64,000 nucleotides of DNA, from NCBI RefSeq assembly GCF_016698665.1, contig NZ_CP068046.1, positions 1,364,001 through 1,428,000 on the forward strand, read 5' to 3'. A program made the position numbers and the translations under genes. The DNA comes from Devosia rhizoryzae. Its GTDB lineage: Bacteria > Pseudomonadota > Alphaproteobacteria > Rhizobiales > Devosiaceae. Shown here in pieces: positions 47,097 to 55,546 of the stretch (within the stretch, counting starts at the first letter, position 1; every line of letters begins with the position of its first letter). The notes beneath the pieces are model-generated. The model was not told the origin of the DNA. It did no database searches and saw only the letters and a list, made by a program, of their open reading frames with translations.

Positions 47097-48380
47097 ATGA
47101 AGCCCCTCGCTCCCGAGACGCTCTGGACCCGCACGGCGCGGCAGCCGGCGCAATTCGATACTACCCTGCCCCAGTCAGTCGATATCGCCATCATCGGTGG
47201 CGGCTTTACAGGCCTGACCGCGGCTCGCGAACTGCTGATCGCCGGCCGTTCGGCTACGGTACTCGAAGCCGGCGTGATCGGTTCGGGCGCAAGCGGTATG
47301 AATGCCGGTTTCGTGGTGCCAAACTTCGCCAAGACTGATCCGAACGCTGTGCGCTCGAAGCTTGGCACCGACAAGGGCAATGCCCTGTTGCGCCTGGTTG
47401 GCGATGGCGCCAATTCCGTCTTTCGCACCATCGAGGAAGAAGGAATTGCCTGCGATGCAAAACAGGTCGGCTGGCTCAATCCGGCCTATGGCGCAGCGGG
47501 CGCCGACATGCTCAAGGCGCGCGCAGCGCTCTGGCGAGCACTCGGTCGCCCGGTGAGCTTTCTCGATGCCGACGCAGTGCAAGAACAGACCGGCATGAAC
47601 ATCTATACTGGCGCCTTGCTCGACGCCGAAGGCGGCACCATCCACCCCCTCGACTACCTGCGCGGCCTGGCACAGAGCGTCCGCCGCCGCGGCGGGACCG
47701 TGCACGAGGGGCAGTGCGTGGACGAGGTCGTTCGCGAAGGGTCCGGCTGGCGGCTCACGATGCGGTCTGGCGCCACGTTGTTTGCCGGCAAAGTGCTTCA
47801 ATGCACCAATGCCTTCACCACCGGCATCGCATCACGCATGGGGCGTTCCACCGTTCCTCTTCGTGTGTACCAGATCGCGACTACTCCGGCAGACAACGAA
47901 ACCGTTCAGCGCATCGCGCGTTCCGGTCGCCCGGTCGGCGATACTCGGCAAAATCTCTTCACCTATCGCCTCGATCGCAACAACCGCCTGATCAGTGGCG
48001 GCATGGCCGCCGTTCCTTTTGGCGCCTTCGACCGCCTCGGCAAGGCCGTTGCGCAGCGGCTCAGCGAAGAGTTGCATCTGCCGAACGCCGTCGCTCCGGA
48101 AATCGTCTGGACCGGCGTCGCTGCCATGACACCCGACTTCCTGCCGCGCCTTTACCAAATGGGAGAAGGCTGGTTCGGCGGCATCGGCTGCAACGGGCGC
48201 GGCATCGCCATGACAGCCCAACTCGGTCGCGTGCTGGCCCGCGCTGCCCTTGGCGATGACATCAACAGCTTGCCCATCCCCCTCCGAACGCTTCGCCCTC
48301 TACCGTTTCACCGCTTTTCGCCATGGGTCGCGTCGGCTGCGCTGGTTCAGGCACGCCTCAAGGACGTGATGGCCCGGTGA
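47097..48380 (+). CDS. DAO-type FAD-dependent amine/amino acid oxidoreductase
   Basis: A 427-residue flavoprotein of the D-amino-acid oxidase-like family. The N-terminal dinucleotide fold has IIGGGFTGLTAA at about 32-43, and WFGGIGCNGRGIAMT near the C-terminus is the second FAD contact. It resembles the gamma-glutamylputrescine oxidase/glycine oxidase group. Two bases separate it from the permease gene. It probably oxidises a C-N bond of the imported compound, and a RidA homologue encoded nearby would fit handling of an imine product. Both points are inference. Confidence 0.85.
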   Translation: MKPLAPETLWTRTARQPAQFDTTLPQSVDIAIIGGGFTGLTAARELLIAGRSATVLEAGVIGSGASGMNAGFVVPNFAKTDPNAVRSKLGTDKGNALLRLVGDGANSVFRTIEEEGIACDAKQVGWLNPAYGAAGADMLKARAALWRALGRPVSFLDADAVQEQTGMNIYTGALLDAEGGTIHPLDYLRGLAQSVRRRGGTVHEGQCVDEVVREGSGWRLTMRSGATLFAGKVLQCTNAFTTGIASRMGRSTVPLRVYQIATTPADNETVQRIARSGRPVGDTRQNLFTYRLDRNNRLISGGMAAVPFGAFDRLGKAVAQRLSEELHLPNAVAPEIVWTGVAAMTPDFLPRLYQMGEGWFGGIGCNGRGIAMTAQLGRVLARAALGDDINSLPIPLRTLRPLPFHRFSPWVASAALVQARLKDVMAR

Positions 48381-48464
48381 CTTCAATCGGTCGCAAATCG
48401 TTTGATTGCCGATGTGCTTTGATCCTATGAGCAAACCGGCCATTGGCGCTTGAGGAAAAATCAG
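48381..48464 (+). promoter_or_regulatory. Gap before the FadR-type GntR gene with TTTGATC half-sites
   Basis: TTTGATT at 48401-48407 and TTTGATC at 48418-48424 resemble half of the TTTGATCAAA palindromes in front of dpp2. This is compatible with autoregulation by the GntR protein encoded next. Confidence 0.35.
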
Positions 48465-49190
48465 ATGCTTGCAAGCAAGTTCTCGACCAATGAACTGAAG
48501 CCGGTTTCGGCCCGCAAGACCGTGCATGATCTGGTCTACGAGCAATTGCGCGACGCGCTGATGTCCGGCGCCTTCGAGGCCCGGAAGCCATTCACCATTG
48601 CAAGCCTTTCGGAACGCTTCCACACCTCGCACATGCCCGTGCGCGAGGCCCTGCGCCGGCTCGCTTCCGAAAATGCCTTGAGCATCTCCGCCTCCGGCAC
48701 CGCCTATGTCCCGGCCATCACCGTTCCCGAACTGCGCGACATTACCCTCGCCCGCACCATTGTGGAAGGCGCGACCGCGCGCATTGCCGGACCTCTCCTC
48801 ACGCCCGCCGACATTGCAACGCTTGAGGAGCTGCTCGATCATCATCGCGCCAGCGCCAGTGCCGGCAGCAATACCGAAATGACGGCTGCAAACCGCGCCT
48901 TTCATTTCCATATTTATCGCGCCGCCGGCAGTTCGGTACTGCTCAGCCAGATCGAAAACCTCTGGCTTCGTTCAGGGCCTTACGTCCGTTTCCTCTCGGA
49001 CCGGATGACCGACCTCTTGAAGACGGATCGCGCCTCCGGCTTTACCGACCAGCACGCGGCCATGGTCGCTGCCATCAGGCAAGGCGACTGGGACGGCTTA
49101 GGCAAGGCCTGTGAAGCCGATATCAGAGCCTCGCAGGACCTGTTGCTCGACATTTTGGCGCGCGAAGACGGCACGTCCGAAGCATCCTGA
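48465..49190 (+). CDS. FadR-subfamily GntR transcriptional regulator
   Basis: There are 241 residues from the ATG at 48465, with GAGGA upstream; a TTG five codons earlier is less likely. The winged helix-turn-helix (about 12-80) includes LSERFHTSHMPVREALRRLASEN, and an all-helical FCD domain (about 90-235) contains NRAFHFHIYRAAGS with the usual metal/ligand His residues. It sits 84 bases after the dpp2-oxidoreductase operon, in the same direction. It is the best candidate to bind the TTTGATCAAA sites at 41336 and 41438. Confidence 0.88.
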   Translation: MLASKFSTNELKPVSARKTVHDLVYEQLRDALMSGAFEARKPFTIASLSERFHTSHMPVREALRRLASENALSISASGTAYVPAITVPELRDITLARTIVEGATARIAGPLLTPADIATLEELLDHHRASASAGSNTEMTAANRAFHFHIYRAAGSSVLLSQIENLWLRSGPYVRFLSDRMTDLLKTDRASGFTDQHAAMVAAIRQGDWDGLGKACEADIRASQDLLLDILAREDGTSEAS

Positions 49191-49212
49191 TCCTTGAACT
49201 GAAAGACTTGCT

Positions 49213-49602
49213 ATGACCGAACGCCGCGCCATTTCCTCCGGATCGAAATTCGAAAAGCTGGCCGGCTACTCGCGCGCCCTTGTCGACGGCGAGTGGGTCT
49301 TCGTCTCCGGCACTGCCGGCCACAATCCCGACGGCAGCATTTCTCCCAATGCGGAAGCGCAGGCCCGTCAGTCCCTCCGCACCATCACCAATGCTCTGAG
49401 CGAAGCCGATGCCGATCTCGCCGACATTGTTCGCGTCGTCGTCTATCTCGCCGACCGGGCTGACGTCATGACTGTCTCGAAAGTCCTCGGCGAAACCTTT
49501 GCCGATCCCCGCCCCACCAACACCACCATCATCTGCGGCTTTCCGGTCGAGGAGATCAAAGTCGAGATCGAAGTCACGGCCCGCAAGCGCCGCGCTACCT
49601 AA
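49213..49602 (+). CDS. RidA-family protein lacking the catalytic Arg
   Basis: A 129-residue YjgF/YER057c/UK114-type trimeric fold protein. VFVSGTAGHNPDG, TITNALSEADADLADIVRV and VEIEV align with RidA. In true RidA the segment near the C-terminus reads PxRTT with the imine-hydrolysing Arg; here it reads RPTNTT, so the Arg is replaced by Asn. It thus resembles Rid4-7-type members, whose activity is mostly unknown. It starts 22 bases after the GntR gene. Confidence 0.85.
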   Translation: MTERRAISSGSKFEKLAGYSRALVDGEWVFVSGTAGHNPDGSISPNAEAQARQSLRTITNALSEADADLADIVRVVVYLADRADVMTVSKVLGETFADPRPTNTTIICGFPVEEIKVEIEVTARKRRAT

Positions 49603-49635
49603 AATCTCATCAACGCAATACCGGCTGCAAAACGC

Positions 49636-49682
49636 TTTAGGTCTTGACTAATTCCGTCACGGTTTTAGTTTACATCTAAACC
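49636..49682 (+). promoter_or_regulatory. Tandem candidate MarR operators before the monooxygenase operon
   Basis: Two dyads with arms TTTAG and CTAAA/T separated by seven bases lie at 49636-49652 and 49664-49680. The second, extended to 49682, reads TTTAGTTTACATCTAAACC and matches 15 of 19 bases of the site before the cupin gene. TTGACT at 49644-49649 could be a -35 box between the dyads. The ATG of the operon is at 49712. Confidence 0.55.
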
Positions 49683-49711
49683 AATTCGGTATTTGCGAAG
49701 GATCCTGGCTC

Positions 49712-52018
49712 ATGCGCATCGTTTGCATCGGCGGCGGCCCGGCAGGTCTCTATTTTGCCCTCCTGATGAAGAAGAACCACCCCGAGCACAGCATCACCGT
49801 GGTCGAGCGCAACAAGCCCTACGACACCTTTGGCTGGGGCGTCGTGTTCTCCGATGCCACCATGGCCGCGATGGTGCAGTGGGATCCGGAAAGCGCTGCG
49901 GAAATCCAGGACGCGTTCAACCACTGGGATGATATCGAAGTCCTGTTCAAGGGCACCCGTCAGCGCACGACCGGGCACGGCTTCGTCGGCATCGGCCGCA
50001 AGAAGCTGCTCAATATCCTGCAGCGCCGCTGCGAAGCTCTCGGCGTCGAGCTCGCCTTCGAGACCGAAGCCAATGGCGATCTCGACTACCCCGATGCCGA
50101 CCTCGTCATCGCCTCGGATGGCTTCAATTCAAAGGTGCGCAACGCCTATCAGGAAGAGTTCAAGCCCGACCTCGCCGTGCGGCCGAACCGCTACATCTGG
50201 CTCGGCACCAACAAGCTGTTTGACGCCTTTACCTTCGACTTCCGCAAGACCGAGCACGGCTGGTTCCAGGCCCACATTTACAAGTTCGACGAAAACACCT
50301 CGACCTTCATCGTTGAGACGACCGAGGAAACCTATCTCGCTCACGGCCTCGACAAGATGGACCAGCAGGCCTCGATCGAGTTCTGCCAGGACACCTTTAG
50401 CGAAGTGCTCGAAGGCCAGCCGCTGATGACCAATGCCCGCCACATGCGCGGCTCGGCCTGGCTCAACTTCAACCGTCTGATCTGCGGCCGCTGGAGCCAT
50501 TTCAACGGCAATTCCCACGTCGTGCTTATGGGCGATGCCGCCCACACTGCCCATTTCGCCATCGGCTCCGGAACCAAGCTAGCCATCGAAGACGCCATCG
50601 AACTGACGCGGCAATTCAATCAGCATGGCCACGATAAGTCCGCCATTCCCGCCGTCCTGCAGGATTACGAAGACATCCGCCGCGTTGACGTCGCCCGTAT
50701 CCAGAACGCGGCACGCAATGCCATGGAATGGTTCGAGGTCGTCGGCCAGCGCTATGCCGACCAGCTTGAGCCCGAGCAGTTCATGTATTCCATGCTGACC
50801 CGCTCACAGCGTATCAGCCACGAAAATCTGCGCCTGCGCGACCCCAAATGGCTGGAAGGCTATGAGCGGTGGTTTGCGGCCCACAACGGCATCAATGTCG
50901 AATCGGACAAGCGCGCCATACCGCCGATGCTCACTCCATTCACTGTCCGCGGCGTCACCCTGCAGAACCGCATCGTCGTTTCCCCCATGGCCATGTACTC
51001 GGCCAAGGACGGGCTCATTGACGACTTCCACATGGTCCACCTCGGCGCCCGCGCCATGGGCGGGGCTGCGCTCGTCTTCGCCGAAATGACCTGCGTTTCC
51101 CCCGATGCCCGCATCACTCCCGGCTGCCTTGGCCTCTGGAACGACGAACAGGCTGCCGGGTGGAAGCGCTTGGCCGAGTTCGTCCACGGCAATACTGGCG
51201 CAAAGCTCGGCATCCAACTTGGCCATGCCGGCCGCAAAGGCGCGACCAAGCTTGCTTGGGAGGGCATCGACGAGCCGCTCGAACACGATAGCTGGCCGCT
51301 GATTTCCGCCTCGGCTCTTCCGTATCTCAAGAACAGCCAGGTTCCCAAGGCAATGGATCGCGCCGATATGGATCGCGTTCGCGACGACCACGTCGCCGCT
51401 GCCCGCCGTGCCGCCGAAGCGGGGGTCGACTGGCTCGAACTGCACTGCGCCCACGGTTACTTGCTGTCGAGCTTTTTGAGCCCACTGACCAACCACCGCA
51501 CCGACGAATATGGCGGCAGTCACGCCAACCGTGCCCGCTTCCCGCTTGAAGTCTTCGAAGCCGTCCGTGCTGTCTGGCCGGCGGACAAGCCGATCTCCGT
51601 GCGCCTCTCCTGCAACGACTGGTTCGATGGCGGCAACACGCCGGCCGATGCCGCAATCTACGCCGAAATGTTCAAGCAGGCTGGCGCGGACGTCATCGAC
51701 TGCTCGTCCGGTCAGGTGTGGAAGGAAGAAAAGCCGGTCTATGGCCGCCTCTTCCAGACGCCATTCTCCGACAAGATCCGCAACGAAGTCGGCATCCCCA
51801 CCATTGCTGTCGGCGCCATTTCCGAAGCCGACCACGCCAATTCGATCATCGCGGCTGGCCGCGCCGACCTCTGCGCCGTCGCCCGCCCGCACCTCGCAGA
51901 TCCGAGCTGGCTGTTGCACGAAACCGCGAAAATCGGCATCAAGTCGGTCGCCTGGCCCAAGCAGTATTATTCGGCCAAGGCGCAATACGAGAACAATCTG
52001 GCGCGGGCAGCTCAATGA
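49712..52018 (+). CDS. Fused FAD monooxygenase / Old Yellow Enzyme (salicylyl-CoA 5-hydroxylase or 2-aminobenzoyl-CoA monooxygenase/reductase-like)
   Basis: A 768-residue two-domain enzyme. Residues 1-390 are a class A flavin monooxygenase with [12 protein letters not shown] at 7-18 and GDAAHT near 275. Residues about 400-768 are an Old Yellow Enzyme-type FMN barrel with LGHAGRKG and [22 protein letters not shown]. This fusion is found in enzymes that hydroxylate, and in part reduce, aromatic acyl-CoA thioesters, such as 2-aminobenzoyl-CoA monooxygenase/reductase and salicylyl-CoA 5-hydroxylase. The true substrate is not fixed by sequence. It leads a four-gene operon with an SDR, a thioesterase and a RidA homologue. 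Confidence 0.9.
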   Translation: MRIVCIGGGPAGLYFALLMKKNHPEHSITVVERNKPYDTFGWGVVFSDATMAAMVQWDPESAAEIQDAFNHWDDIEVLFKGTRQRTTGHGFVGIGRKKLLNILQRRCEALGVELAFETEANGDLDYPDADLVIASDGFNSKVRNAYQEEFKPDLAVRPNRYIWLGTNKLFDAFTFDFRKTEHGWFQAHIYKFDENTSTFIVETTEETYLAHGLDKMDQQASIEFCQDTFSEVLEGQPLMTNARHMRGSAWLNFNRLICGRWSHFNGNSHVVLMGDAAHTAHFAIGSGTKLAIEDAIELTRQFNQHGHDKSAIPAVLQDYEDIRRVDVARIQNAARNAMEWFEVVGQRYADQLEPEQFMYSMLTRSQRISHENLRLRDPKWLEGYERWFAAHNGINVESDKRAIPPMLTPFTVRGVTLQNRIVVSPMAMYSAKDGLIDDFHMVHLGARAMGGAALVFAEMTCVSPDARITPGCLGLWNDEQAAGWKRLAEFVHGNTGAKLGIQLGHAGRKGATKLAWEGIDEPLEHDSWPLISASALPYLKNSQVPKAMDRADMDRVRDDHVAAARRAAEAGVDWLELHCAHGYLLSSFLSPLTNHRTDEYGGSHANRARFPLEVFEAVRAVWPADKPISVRLSCNDWFDGGNTPADAAIYAEMFKQAGADVIDCSSGQVWKEEKPVYGRLFQTPFSDKIRNEVGIPTIAVGAISEADHANSIIAAGRADLCAVARPHLADPSWLLHETAKIGIKSVAWPKQYYSAKAQYENNLARAAQ

Positions 52019-52806
52019 GTTCAGGCACTAGGCTCACGGGTCGCCACGCCCTGGTCACCGGCGCCTCCGGCGGTATCGGCCAGGCCATTGTGCGCCGGCT
52101 GGTGGCCGACGGCGCATCCGTGACCCTTGCCGGGCGGGCGCGCGACAAGCTCGAAAGTCTTGCCGCAAGCCTGCCCGCCGATCAGGTTCATATCGTCGGC
52201 GGCTTCGATATTACCGACCCTGAGAAGATCGCCACAGGCATTGCAGCCGCGCATAGCGGCTTCGGCCCGGTCGACATTCTCGTCAACAATGCCGGCGAAG
52301 CCCCGAGCGCTCCGTTCGACAAGATGACCGCCGAATTCTGGAACAAGGTCATCGCCACCGATCTCACCGGCGTCTTCCTCGTCACCCAGGCACTGCTTCC
52401 CGACATCAAGGCCCATGGGGCCGGTGCCCGCATCATCAACATCGCCTCGACCGCCGGACTTGTCGGCTACCGCTATGTCAGCGCCTATGCCGCCGCCAAG
52501 CACGGCGTCATCGGGCTCACCCGTTCGCTGGCGCTCGAGCTGGCCCGCACTGGCATCACCGTCAACGCGGTGTGCCCCGGATTTACCAATACCCCCCTCA
52601 TCACCAAAGCCATCGAAAACATCGTCGGCAAGACCGGTCGCAGCGAAGACGAGGCGCGCGCCGAGCTTGCCAGGACCAATCCCCAGGGCCGTCTCGTCGA
52701 GCCCGGCGAAGTGGCCGACACGGTGCTATGGCTTGCCCTGCCCGAGGCCTCGGCCATCACCGGCCAGGCCATTGCGGTCGCCGGCGGCGAAGTAATGATC
52801 GGCTGA
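52015..52806 (+). CDS. Short-chain dehydrogenase/reductase
   Basis: There are 263 residues from the ATG at 52015, which overlaps the monooxygenase stop codon (ATGA); the longer frame lies inside that gene. The NAD(P) motif is [10 protein letters not shown] (about 14-23), NNAG is at about 90, and the catalytic set is Ser in IASTAG and YAAAK. It is likely a beta-hydroxyacyl-CoA or alicyclic alcohol dehydrogenase acting after the monooxygenase, judged from the operon only. Confidence 0.9.
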   Translation: MSSGTRLTGRHALVTGASGGIGQAIVRRLVADGASVTLAGRARDKLESLAASLPADQVHIVGGFDITDPEKIATGIAAAHSGFGPVDILVNNAGEAPSAPFDKMTAEFWNKVIATDLTGVFLVTQALLPDIKAHGAGARIINIASTAGLVGYRYVSAYAAAKHGVIGLTRSLALELARTGITVNAVCPGFTNTPLITKAIENIVGKTGRSEDEARAELARTNPQGRLVEPGEVADTVLWLALPEASAITGQAIAVAGGEVMIG

Positions 52807-52820
52807 ACAGCGGAGTTTTC

Positions 52821-53234
52821 ATGCCCTATACACATTCCAAGCCCCTCCGGTTCGGCGACTGCGACCTCACCGGCATTGCCTACCATCCGGCCTATTTTTC
52901 CATGCTGGTAGACGTCAACGAAGCCATGTTCGCGTCCTTCGGCGTGACCTGGAAGGAGCTGATGTACGAGCGCAAGATGGGCCTGCCCACCGTCACAATG
53001 AACGTCGAGTTCAAGCGCCCCTCGACCTATGGCGACGTGCTCGATTTCGCCGTTCATGTCCGCAATATCGGCCGCGCCTCGCTTGATCTCGAAACCATCG
53101 TCACTGTGCGCGACGAAGTGATCTGGACCATCAAGCAGCGCATTGTCGCCACCTCGACGGTCGACCACAAATCCCATCCCTGGCCGGACGATGTCCGCGC
53201 CGGCCTGACGCAATATCTGGAGCCTGCCGCATGA
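52821..53234 (+). CDS. Hotdog-fold acyl-CoA thioesterase (4HBT type)
   Basis: There are 137 residues from the ATG at 52821, with GGAG six bases upstream. FGDCDLTGIAYHPAYFSM matches the catalytic segment of 4-hydroxybenzoyl-CoA thioesterases, with the Asp in GDCD. It would release a free aromatic acid or a ring-modified acid from CoA, in line with the acyl-CoA monooxygenase two genes upstream. It overlaps the RidA homologue by four bases. Confidence 0.88.
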   Translation: MPYTHSKPLRFGDCDLTGIAYHPAYFSMLVDVNEAMFASFGVTWKELMYERKMGLPTVTMNVEFKRPSTYGDVLDFAVHVRNIGRASLDLETIVTVRDEVIWTIKQRIVATSTVDHKSHPWPDDVRAGLTQYLEPAA

Positions 53235-53629
53235 GCCACGAAATCATCCAGCCCGAAGGCTGGGCCAAGCCCATCGGCTACTCCAACGGCATCTCTGCCC
53301 GGGGCCGGATCGTTCAGGTCGGCGGCCAGGTCGGCTGGGATGAGAATTGCGAGTTCCAGTCCGATGACTTCGTCGATCAGGTCCGCCAAACGCTCGCTAA
53401 CGTCGTCACCGTGTTGACCGCCGCCGATGCCAAGCCCGAGCACATTATCCAGATGACGTGGTACTTTACCGATCGCCACGCCTATAAGTCGCGCCTCAAG
53501 GACATCGGCGCCGCTTATCGCGAAACCATCGGCCGGCATTTTCCGCCCATGGCCGCCGTGCAGGTCGTCGCCTTGATGGAAGATCGCGCCAAGATCGAAA
53601 TCCAGGTGCTAGCCGTCGTTCCCGAATAA
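53231..53629 (+). CDS. Second RidA-family protein lacking the catalytic Arg
   Basis: A 132-residue RidA-fold protein. IVQVGGQVGWDEN, TLANVVTVLTAADAKPEHIIQM and AKIEIQV align with the family. The position of the catalytic Arg in PxRTT reads PPMAAV, so it is absent. Related proteins include 2-aminomuconate deaminase, which would suit a nitrogen-containing aromatic pathway; this is inference. It is the last gene of the operon. Its TAA touches the stop codon of the convergent marR-type gene with no base between. Confidence 0.85.
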   Translation: MSHEIIQPEGWAKPIGYSNGISARGRIVQVGGQVGWDENCEFQSDDFVDQVRQTLANVVTVLTAADAKPEHIIQMTWYFTDRHAYKSRLKDIGAAYRETIGRHFPPMAAVQVVALMEDRAKIEIQVLAVVPE

Positions 53630-53637
53630 CTATTCGA
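53624..53637. other. Back-to-back stop codons in a small hairpin
   Basis: The plus-strand TAA (53627-53629) and the minus-strand TAG (53632-53630) are directly adjacent inside the inverted repeat CGAATA-AC-TATTCG. There is no intergenic space. It may be a weak bidirectional end signal. Confidence 0.4.
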
Positions 53638-54130
53638 GCCCGCGCCGCACCGACGTCTTGAGCTTTTGCAGCAGCGGCAGCAGCGCGCGGATATCGGCCG
53701 GGGTAAGGTCCTTGGTGAGGTCGCGGATCCAGGCCTCATTAGCCTCCGCCATTTCCGCGAACTTGGCCCTTCCCTCGGCGGTCATCTGCACGATATTCTC
53801 GCGCCGGTCGTCCGGGTTCTGGTTGCGGACGATCATTCCGTCTTCCATCAGCCGCTTGATAACCGAGGTGATATTGCCCGGCGACACCATCAGCCGCTGC
53901 GAAAGCTCCCCCAGGATCAGCCCGTCGGGCACCCGGTAAAGCTGGGACAAGATGTCGAAGCGCGGAAACGTCACGTCGAACTGGCTTTGCAGCTTGCTGC
54001 GCACGTCATTCTCGATCAGACGCGTTATGCTGAACAGCCGAAGCCACAATCGTAACTGATCGTGGTGATCGTCCGGCGCGTCCTTTATTTTGGTTTCGGC
54101 GTCGATCCAGATTTTGGATTGTTCGGTCAA
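53630..54130 (-). CDS. MarR-family transcriptional regulator
   Basis: A 166-residue winged-helix repressor. DILSQLYRVPDGLILGELSQRLMVSPGNITSVIKRLMEDGMI (about 57-98) is the DNA-binding core, and DDRRENIVQMTAEGRAKF is the beta-wing. The start is TTG at 54130 with GAGG ten bases upstream; the nearby ATG is out of frame. It lies between and opposite the two catabolic operons and divergent from the cupin gene. MarR proteins in aromatic pathways often sense acyl-CoA or phenolic ligands. The 19-bp motif found three times around it is the likely operator. Confidence 0.88.
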   Translation of the reverse strand: MTEQSKIWIDAETKIKDAPDDHHDQLRLWLRLFSITRLIENDVRSKLQSQFDVTFPRFDILSQLYRVPDGLILGELSQRLMVSPGNITSVIKRLMEDGMIVRNQNPDDRRENIVQMTAEGRAKFAEMAEANEAWIRDLTKDLTPADIRALLPLLQKLKTSVRRGLE

Positions 54131-54191
54131 GACATGATCCCCTCGCGCCCATGTTGTTAAGCCAGCCCGGCACCGGGTTCAAGCGGCCCAA

Positions 54192-54224
54192 ATTACTTGA
54201 CACCTAAACCAAAATTCTCATTAT
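54192..54224 (+). promoter_or_regulatory. Promoter and candidate MarR operator of the cupin operon
   Basis: The motif ATTACTTGACACCTAAACC lies at 54192-54210. It contains the -35 box TTGACA (54197-54202), with CATTAT (54219-54224) 16 bases on as a possible -10. A repressor bound here would block RNA polymerase. It matches the sites at 49664 (15 of 19) and 61555 (14 of 19). Confidence 0.55.
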
Positions 54225-54265
54225 CGAGCCGTCGCGCACAGCACGTCATTTTGGAGGAGCGCCTT

Positions 54266-54694
54266 ATGGCCGCAGAAGTCAAAGCCGTCGTAACCCGCAA
54301 GGGTCAGGAAGATACTGGCACGGGTCAATCGGGCGGCTGCATCCGCGTCACAGGTGTCGGCCCAGGGGTTACTGCAGCCACCAGCAAGATCTGGTTCGGC
54401 AAAGTCAGCAACGAACCCGGCTATCGCTCCCTGCCCCACCATCACGGCGAAGCCGAGACCGGCGGCTATGTCCTAAAGGGCGTCGGTCGCATCTATTTTG
54501 GCGAGAACTACAGCGAATTCTTCGATATGTCGGAAGGCGACTTCGTCTTCGTTCCGCCCAACTGGCCACATGTCGAAGTCAACATGTCGACCACCGAAGA
54601 ACTGGTTTGGCTGACCACCCGCACACCCGACAATATCGTCGTCAACCTCCCCGATGTTGACGATAGCACCCTTGCTGGCTTCCGGCGGGTCTGA
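54266..54694 (+). CDS. Small single-domain cupin protein
   Basis: There are 142 residues from the ATG at 54266, preceded by GGAGGAG; a TTG further up falls on the promoter. The cupin motif 1 HHHGEAETGGYVLKG and motif 2 GDFVFVPPNWPH would bind a divalent metal. It is much shorter than gentisate 1,2-dioxygenase (about 350 residues, bicupin), so a ring-cleaving dioxygenase is possible but not shown. An isomerase or sensor role is equally open. It is first in an operon with an FAH-family and an SDR gene. Confidence 0.8.
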   Translation: MAAEVKAVVTRKGQEDTGTGQSGGCIRVTGVGPGVTAATSKIWFGKVSNEPGYRSLPHHHGEAETGGYVLKGVGRIYFGENYSEFFDMSEGDFVFVPPNWPHVEVNMSTTEELVWLTTRTPDNIVVNLPDVDDSTLAGFRRV

Positions 54695-54697
54695 ACT

Positions 54698-55546
54698 ATG
54701 AAACTCCTCCGCATCGGCCCCAAGGGCCACGAAAAACCCGCCATCCTAGACGCCCAGGGTGTTGCGCGTGATCTCAGCGGCCTCGTCGACGATCTCGCCG
54801 GAGACGTGCTGTCCGACGAAGGCCAGCGCAAGCTGGCCGCGCTCGACCTGTCGACCCTTCCTGCTCTTCCCGACGATCGCATCGGCCCCTGCGTCGGCCA
54901 TGTCGGCAAATTCATCTGCGTCGGCCTCAACTACGCCGATCATGCCAAAGAAACCGGCAAGGCACCGCCGGACGAGCCGATCCTCTTCATGAAGGCGACC
55001 ACCGCCATCAACGGCCCCAATGACGACATTGAAATTCCCCGCACTTCCCAAAAGGCCGATTGGGAAGTCGAACTTGGTGTCGTGATCGGCAAGCGCGCCA
55101 AATATATTGCCGAAGCCGAAGCGCTCGATCACGTTGCCGGCTATTGCCTCGTCAACGACGTCTCTGAACGCAGCTTCCAGTCCGAGCGCGGCGGCCAGTG
55201 GACCAAGGGCAAGAGCCACGACACATTCGGCCCTATCGGCCCCTGGCTCGTCACCCGAGATGAAGTGGCAGACCCACAGAATCTCGGCCTCTGGCTTGAT
55301 GTCGACGGCGTCCGCCGTCAGACCGGCAATACCAACACCATGATCTTCGGCGTTGCCTTCCTCGTCAGCTACATCAGCCAGTTCATGACGCTCGAGCCCG
55401 GCGACATCATCGCCACCGGCACACCGCCCGGCGTCGGCATGGGCATAAAGCCGGAGCCAGTCTTCCTGCGCGAGGGCCAGGTGATCACGCTGGGCATCGA
55501 CGGTCTCGGCAGCCAGCGCCAGACAACCATAGCGGCAGGAGCATGA
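54698..55546 (+). CDS. Fumarylacetoacetate hydrolase (FAH)-family protein
   Basis: A 282-residue enzyme. The metal ligands fit the ExE of ADWEVELGVVIG and the later Asp in YCLVNDVSERSFQ; TGTPPGVGMG is the C-terminal family mark. Members hydrolyse fumarylpyruvate or acylpyruvates, decarboxylate or isomerise ring-fission products, or act as ureidoglycolate lyase. In this context cleavage of a ring-fission product is likely. It starts three bases after the cupin gene and overlaps the SDR gene by four. Confidence 0.88.
   Translation: MKLLRIGPKGHEKPAILDAQGVARDLSGLVDDLAGDVLSDEGQRKLAALDLSTLPALPDDRIGPCVGHVGKFICVGLNYADHAKETGKAPPDEPILFMKATTAINGPNDDIEIPRTSQKADWEVELGVVIGKRAKYIAEAEALDHVAGYCLVNDVSERSFQSERGGQWTKGKSHDTFGPIGPWLVTRDEVADPQNLGLWLDVDGVRRQTGNTNTMIFGVAFLVSYISQFMTLEPGDIIATGTPPGVGMGIKPEPVFLREGQVITLGIDGLGSQRQTTIAAGA

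Noticed and set aside
54266..54694. Gentisate 1,2-dioxygenase
   Set aside because: The protein has one cupin domain and less than half the length of that family; only the fold is supported.
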